This document shows positions 22,820-25,852 of a DNA stretch of 25,852 bases, in pieces (within the stretch, counting starts at the first letter, position 1; each line of letters starts with the position of its first letter). The notes beneath the pieces were generated by a model, which was given only the letters and a program-made list of their open reading frames with translations, ran no database searches and had not been told where the DNA came from. The DNA comes from Muribaculum sp. (GTDB lineage Bacteria > Bacillota > Clostridia > Lachnospirales > Lachnospiraceae), in NCBI GenBank assembly GCA_023663505.1, contig JAMPHH010000048.1, positions 1-25,852 on the forward strand, given 5' to 3'. The position numbers were made by a program, and so were the translations under genes.

Positions 22820-24817
22820 CTAGTCCATCTTGCAGATATCGCTCTGTACGACAAATGCGTCATTTTTCTGCATTTTGTGAAAGCTCGTCAGTATACGCTC
22901 CGCCACCATTTTCCCGTTTTCCTCGTTAGCGTCCATCAGTATCACGATATACTGGCTGCTGCTGTATCGGGTATACACGTCCGAGCTTCGAAGCGTTGTG
23001 GAGATCGCCTTCTCAAGCTCCGCCATAACCTCCTCCTGACCGGAGAACTCCGACAGATACATCTTGCGGCTCTTCACCGTCATCAGCACGATCTGGACAT
23101 CCTGCGTCCCCCTGCCCATATAGCGCGCTATGAAATTATATACCTTCTGAAATTCCCCATAGGCAAGATGGAACGCCCCCTTTGAGAAGTCCATCCTTCC
23201 CTGAATAATATTCCTGATATTGTTGATATCCACATTGTTGGCGCTGTCCTCTTGTTCCTTCTCATGATCCTCAAAGAAATGGTACGAATTCTTGCCGTTT
23301 CGCTTGGTGAAATACAACGCCTTGTCAGCCTTTTTGCATAAAGAGACAAAATCGTCCTCCGGCTTGGCAAACACAATCCCCACAGAGGTGGACACCTCCG
23401 TGAGCATATTAAGCTCCTTAACGTCCTCCGCCAGCGTCTCGATAATCTTCCTCGCCCTTTCCTCTGCGGCTTCCCTAGTCTCCACATCAGTGTTGAACAT
23501 GATGAACTCGTCACCGCCCACGCGACAAAGGATATCCGCTCCCGTAGAAGCCTTCCTCATCACTCCCGCATAGATCTTTAACACCTGATCTCCTATAATA
23601 TGCCCGTATACATCATTGATACGCTTAAAATCGTCCATGTCCATCATGAACAAAGCCCCGCCATGATTGCTCCGCAAAAGCTCCTCCACATGACTCTGGG
23701 CGTATGCCTTATTATACAATCCGGTCAGAGTGTCCGTCATGGAGATGTTGGCTGCCTCCTCCATGCACTCCTTCAGGACAGAATCCAACAGGATACTGCT
23801 CTCGCTGCGCTTCGTCTCCGGCGCGTTATCATTATCCACGGTATACCCGTTCTTGAGCATTCGCACAAACAGATTGGTAAGGTATGGATCAAATTGAGTC
23901 CCCTTGTATTTCTCATACTCGGATATGATCTTCTCATCGGGCAGCCGCTTTCTGTAAACCCTGTCCGTGCTCATAGCGTCATAGGTATCCGCAATACACA
24001 CGATCCTTCCAAAAAGCGGAATATCCCTTCCCTTCAACCCGTGGGGATAGCCCTTGCCGTCATACCGCTCATGGTGGAAAAGCGCACCCTCCCGAACATG
24101 GGGAATGGTGTGAATCTCTTTTAGGATCTCACCCCCTATGACGGGATGCTTCTTAATCATGGCAAATTCTTCCTCGGTGAGGTGGGAAGGCTTGTTCAAC
24201 ACCGCATCGGGGATTCCGATCTTGCCAATATCATGCAACAGGGCCACATATTGGATATTCTGCTGCTCCTCCTCCGTCCAGCCCAGCTCTCTGGCTATCG
24301 CCATGGAGCATTTCGCCACGCGTATGGAATGTCCGCTGGTATACTTGTCCTTGGCGTCTATCGTGTTGGCGATGGACATAATGGAATGCATTGTCACCAT
24401 CTCGACCTGCTTGGTCTTCTTTAACAGCTCACGCTCAAGACCATATCTGAGATCGTAGAGCTCCATGATCCTGTCCACCCTGCTTTTCATCACCATGGGC
24501 ACAAAGGGCTTCGTGATAAAGTCATCCGCCCCCGTCTGAAGACACTCGCTCTCCACCTTGGACTCCGATGTCGCGGTGAGGAAAATAATGGGAATATGAC
24601 TCCATCTGGCGTCTTCCTTGATCAGCTTCACCGTCTCGATGCCATTCATTCCCTTCATCTCTATATCCATGAGAATCATATCGGCAGAATGACTCTCAAG
24701 CCAAAGAAGAGCCTCCTCCCCCGAGCCTGCTGTCGATACAGCATAGCCGTCAGACAAGGTATTCGTAGCTATGACCAGATTAAATTTGTCATCATCAACC
24801 ACGAGTATGTGCCGCAT
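22820..24817 (-). CDS. Response regulator with HD-GYP and GGDEF domains
   Basis: The 665-residue cytoplasmic protein carries a receiver domain (1–120; phospho-acceptor Asp51, Lys103). An HD-GYP phosphodiesterase follows (about 135–325; HDIGK at 195–199, HHERYDGKGYP at 248–258). Next is a GGDEF diguanylate cyclase (about 355–515; intact GGDEF at 434–438, with TGAD instead of RxxD at the inhibitory-site position). The last part (about 530–660) looks like a second, degenerate GGDEF-type fold, with pieces such as LRSSDVYTRYSSSQYIVIL but no catalytic motif. It may therefore both break and make cyclic di-GMP under control of phosphorylation. GGAGGG precedes the ATG. An extended -10 (TGTTATAAT) lies upstream. 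No histidine kinase is adjacent. Its place between uvrB and uvrA is unusual. Confidence 0.93.
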   Translation of the reverse strand: MRHILVVDDDKFNLVIATNTLSDGYAVSTAGSGEEALLWLESHSADMILMDIEMKGMNGIETVKLIKEDARWSHIPIIFLTATSESKVESECLQTGADDFITKPFVPMVMKSRVDRIMELYDLRYGLERELLKKTKQVEMVTMHSIMSIANTIDAKDKYTSGHSIRVAKCSMAIARELGWTEEEQQNIQYVALLHDIGKIGIPDAVLNKPSHLTEEEFAMIKKHPVIGGEILKEIHTIPHVREGALFHHERYDGKGYPHGLKGRDIPLFGRIVCIADTYDAMSTDRVYRKRLPDEKIISEYEKYKGTQFDPYLTNLFVRMLKNGYTVDNDNAPETKRSESSILLDSVLKECMEEAANISMTDTLTGLYNKAYAQSHVEELLRSNHGGALFMMDMDDFKRINDVYGHIIGDQVLKIYAGVMRKASTGADILCRVGGDEFIMFNTDVETREAAEERARKIIETLAEDVKELNMLTEVSTSVGIVFAKPEDDFVSLCKKADKALYFTKRNGKNSYHFFEDHEKEQEDSANNVDINNIRNIIQGRMDFSKGAFHLAYGEFQKVYNFIARYMGRGTQDVQIVLMTVKSRKMYLSEFSGQEEVMAELEKAISTTLRSSDVYTRYSSSQYIVILMDANEENGKMVAERILTSFHKMQKNDAFVVQSDICKMD

Positions 24818-24860
24818 AAATTTCCCTCCGATTCACCTGATTGCATTACCCCCTTCGGCT

Positions 24861-24869
24861 ATTATAACA
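24861..24869 (-). promoter_or_regulatory. Extended -10 promoter for the response-regulator gene
   Basis: TGTTATAAT on the minus strand combines the TG extension with a consensus -10, about 45 bp ahead of the start. The -35 is poor, which extended -10 promoters tolerate. It lies between uvrB and the regulator, so the regulator can be expressed apart from uvrB. Confidence 0.6.
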
Positions 24870-24920
24870 CGAAATAAGTCGGGCAGGAAGAAGGGATTGT
24901 AATTTTTTTGTAATACTTTT

Positions 24921-25852
24921 TTATTCTTCCAACTCCAACAAATGCTTCTTCAGCTCAAGCATCTTGTCACGCAGCTCCGCAGCCGCCTCGAAGTTCAGAT
25001 CCGCAGCCGCCCTCTGCATCTTCTTCTGCACATCCGCCACCAGCTTCTCAAGCTCCTCCCTACTCATGGATTCGGGATCCTTCTCAAACTGCAGCTCCTC
25101 CTTGGCAATGACCTTGGAGATACTGATCAAGTCCCTGACAGCCTTCTGTATGGTCTGAGGCGTGATGCCATGCTCCTCGTTGTACTTCATCTGAAGCTCA
25201 CGGCGGCGATTCGTCTCGTCAATGGCGACCCGCATGGAATCCGTGACCGTGTCAGCATACATGATCACATGACCCTGTGCGTTTCGCGCAGCGCGTCCGA
25301 TGGTCTGAATCAGCGATGTGGCGCTCCGGAGGAACCCCTCCTTGTCCGCGTCCAGAATCGCCACCAGAGAGATCTCCGGAATATCCAACCCCTCCCTGAG
25401 CAGATTGATCCCCACCAACACGTCAAACACATCAAGTCTCATGTCGCGGATAATCTCTGCGCGCTCCAAGGTGTCAATGTCCGAGTGCAGATACTTTACC
25501 CGAATGCCCACCTCCTTCATATAATCCGTCAAATCCTCCGCCATGCGCTTCGTGAGCGTTGTCACCAACACCTTGTTGTGCTTTTCAACCTCCGCGTTCA
25601 CCGCCCCGATCAGATCGTCTATCTGCCCCTCCACGGGCCGCACATCCACCTCGGGATCCAACAACCCCGTGGGACGTATGATCTGCTCCGTGCGCAGCAG
25701 CTCATGCTCCTCCTCATAATCGGACGGGGTTGCCGACACGAACAGCATCTGGTCGATATGAGACTCGAACTCCTCAAAATTGAGCGGTCGATTATCTAAC
25801 GCCGAGGGAAGACGAAAGCCGTAATCCACCAGCGTACTCTTGCGGGAGCGGT
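24921..25852 (-). CDS. uvrB: Excinuclease ABC subunit UvrB, C-terminal part
   Basis: UvrB is the damage-verifying helicase-like subunit that recruits UvrC. Only about the last 310 residues are present; the frame stays open through the right edge (RSRKSTLVDYGF and onward), so the gene is cut by the window, not broken. Visible are DYGFRLPSALDNRPL, VSATPSDYE, the helicase segments HSDIDTLERAEIIRDMR and VGINLLREGLDIPE, and QTIGRAARNAQGH. At the end is the UVR domain (EELEKLVADVQKKMQRAA…FEAAAELRDKM) that binds UvrC. uvrA follows two genes on, after the response regulator. Confidence 0.97.
   Translation of the reverse strand, partial: RSRKSTLVDYGFRLPSALDNRPLNFEEFESHIDQMLFVSATPSDYEEEHELLRTEQIIRPTGLLDPEVDVRPVEGQIDDLIGAVNAEVEKHNKVLVTTLTKRMAEDLTDYMKEVGIRVKYLHSDIDTLERAEIIRDMRLDVFDVLVGINLLREGLDIPEISLVAILDADKEGFLRSATSLIQTIGRAARNAQGHVIMYADTVTDSMRVAIDETNRRRELQMKYNEEHGITPQTIQKAVRDLISISKVIAKEELQFEKDPESMSREELEKLVADVQKKMQRAAADLNFEAAAELRDKMLELKKHLLELEE

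Noticed and set aside
24818..24920. Repeated TTACAAAAAAATTACAA run after uvrB as a terminator
   Set aside because: It is a direct rather than inverted repeat and cannot form a useful stem.

Overview
The window reads as a chromosomal segment of a motile Gram-positive Clostridia bacterium, most likely of the family Lachnospiraceae. The grounds are: a YvyF-type gene directly after comFC; an mbl–flhO–flhP (flgF/flgG) block as in Bacillus; an HPr with both His15 and Ser46; the cdaA–cdaR–glmM cluster; a long type-2 LeuA; an Rpn-family putative transposase; and a six-helix chemoreceptor. This assignment is inferred from gene content and protein character, because no rRNA is present. No tRNA, rRNA, CRISPR array or conventional insertion sequence was seen.

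Left end (1–3715). A minus-strand Rpn-family PD-(D/E)XK nuclease gene with a heptad-repeat tail is followed by a short coiled-coil gene. The pair is bracketed by two copies of a ~70-bp promoter/leader sequence. One copy drives the Rpn gene and the other points out of the window, so a second such gene probably lies to the left. Divergent from Rpn, on the plus strand, are a divergent-PAP2 (DUF212) membrane protein and a DUF3048 lipoprotein.

Middle (3712–18020, all minus strand). Read in the direction of transcription: an MreB/Mbl actin homologue; two flagellar rod/hook-family proteins; a FlgJ-type rod-binding protein; RecD2 helicase; ComFC; a YvyF-like zinc protein; two uncharacterised membrane proteins; the c-di-AMP synthase CdaA with its partner CdaR; GlmM; HPr; and LeuA. 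Spacing is tight from recD2 through glmM, with several overlapping stop/start codons. This suggests one long transcript joining DNA repair and uptake, c-di-AMP and cell-wall precursor functions.

Right end (18132–25852, minus strand). uvrB (cut by the window edge) is followed by a REC–HD-GYP–GGDEF response regulator, uvrA and a chemoreceptor, ending at a clear intrinsic terminator. The nucleotide-excision-repair genes are thus interleaved with signalling genes.

The most unusual non-coding feature is a series of large, near-perfect palindromes placed just after stop codons: after glmM, cdaR, flgG, the rod-binding gene and the response regulator. The one after glmM is a branched element of about 165 bp. 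The candidates for undescribed biology are the duplicated Rpn promoter cassette, these palindromes, the two unknown membrane proteins upstream of cdaA, and the cyclic-di-GMP regulator inside the uvr operon.
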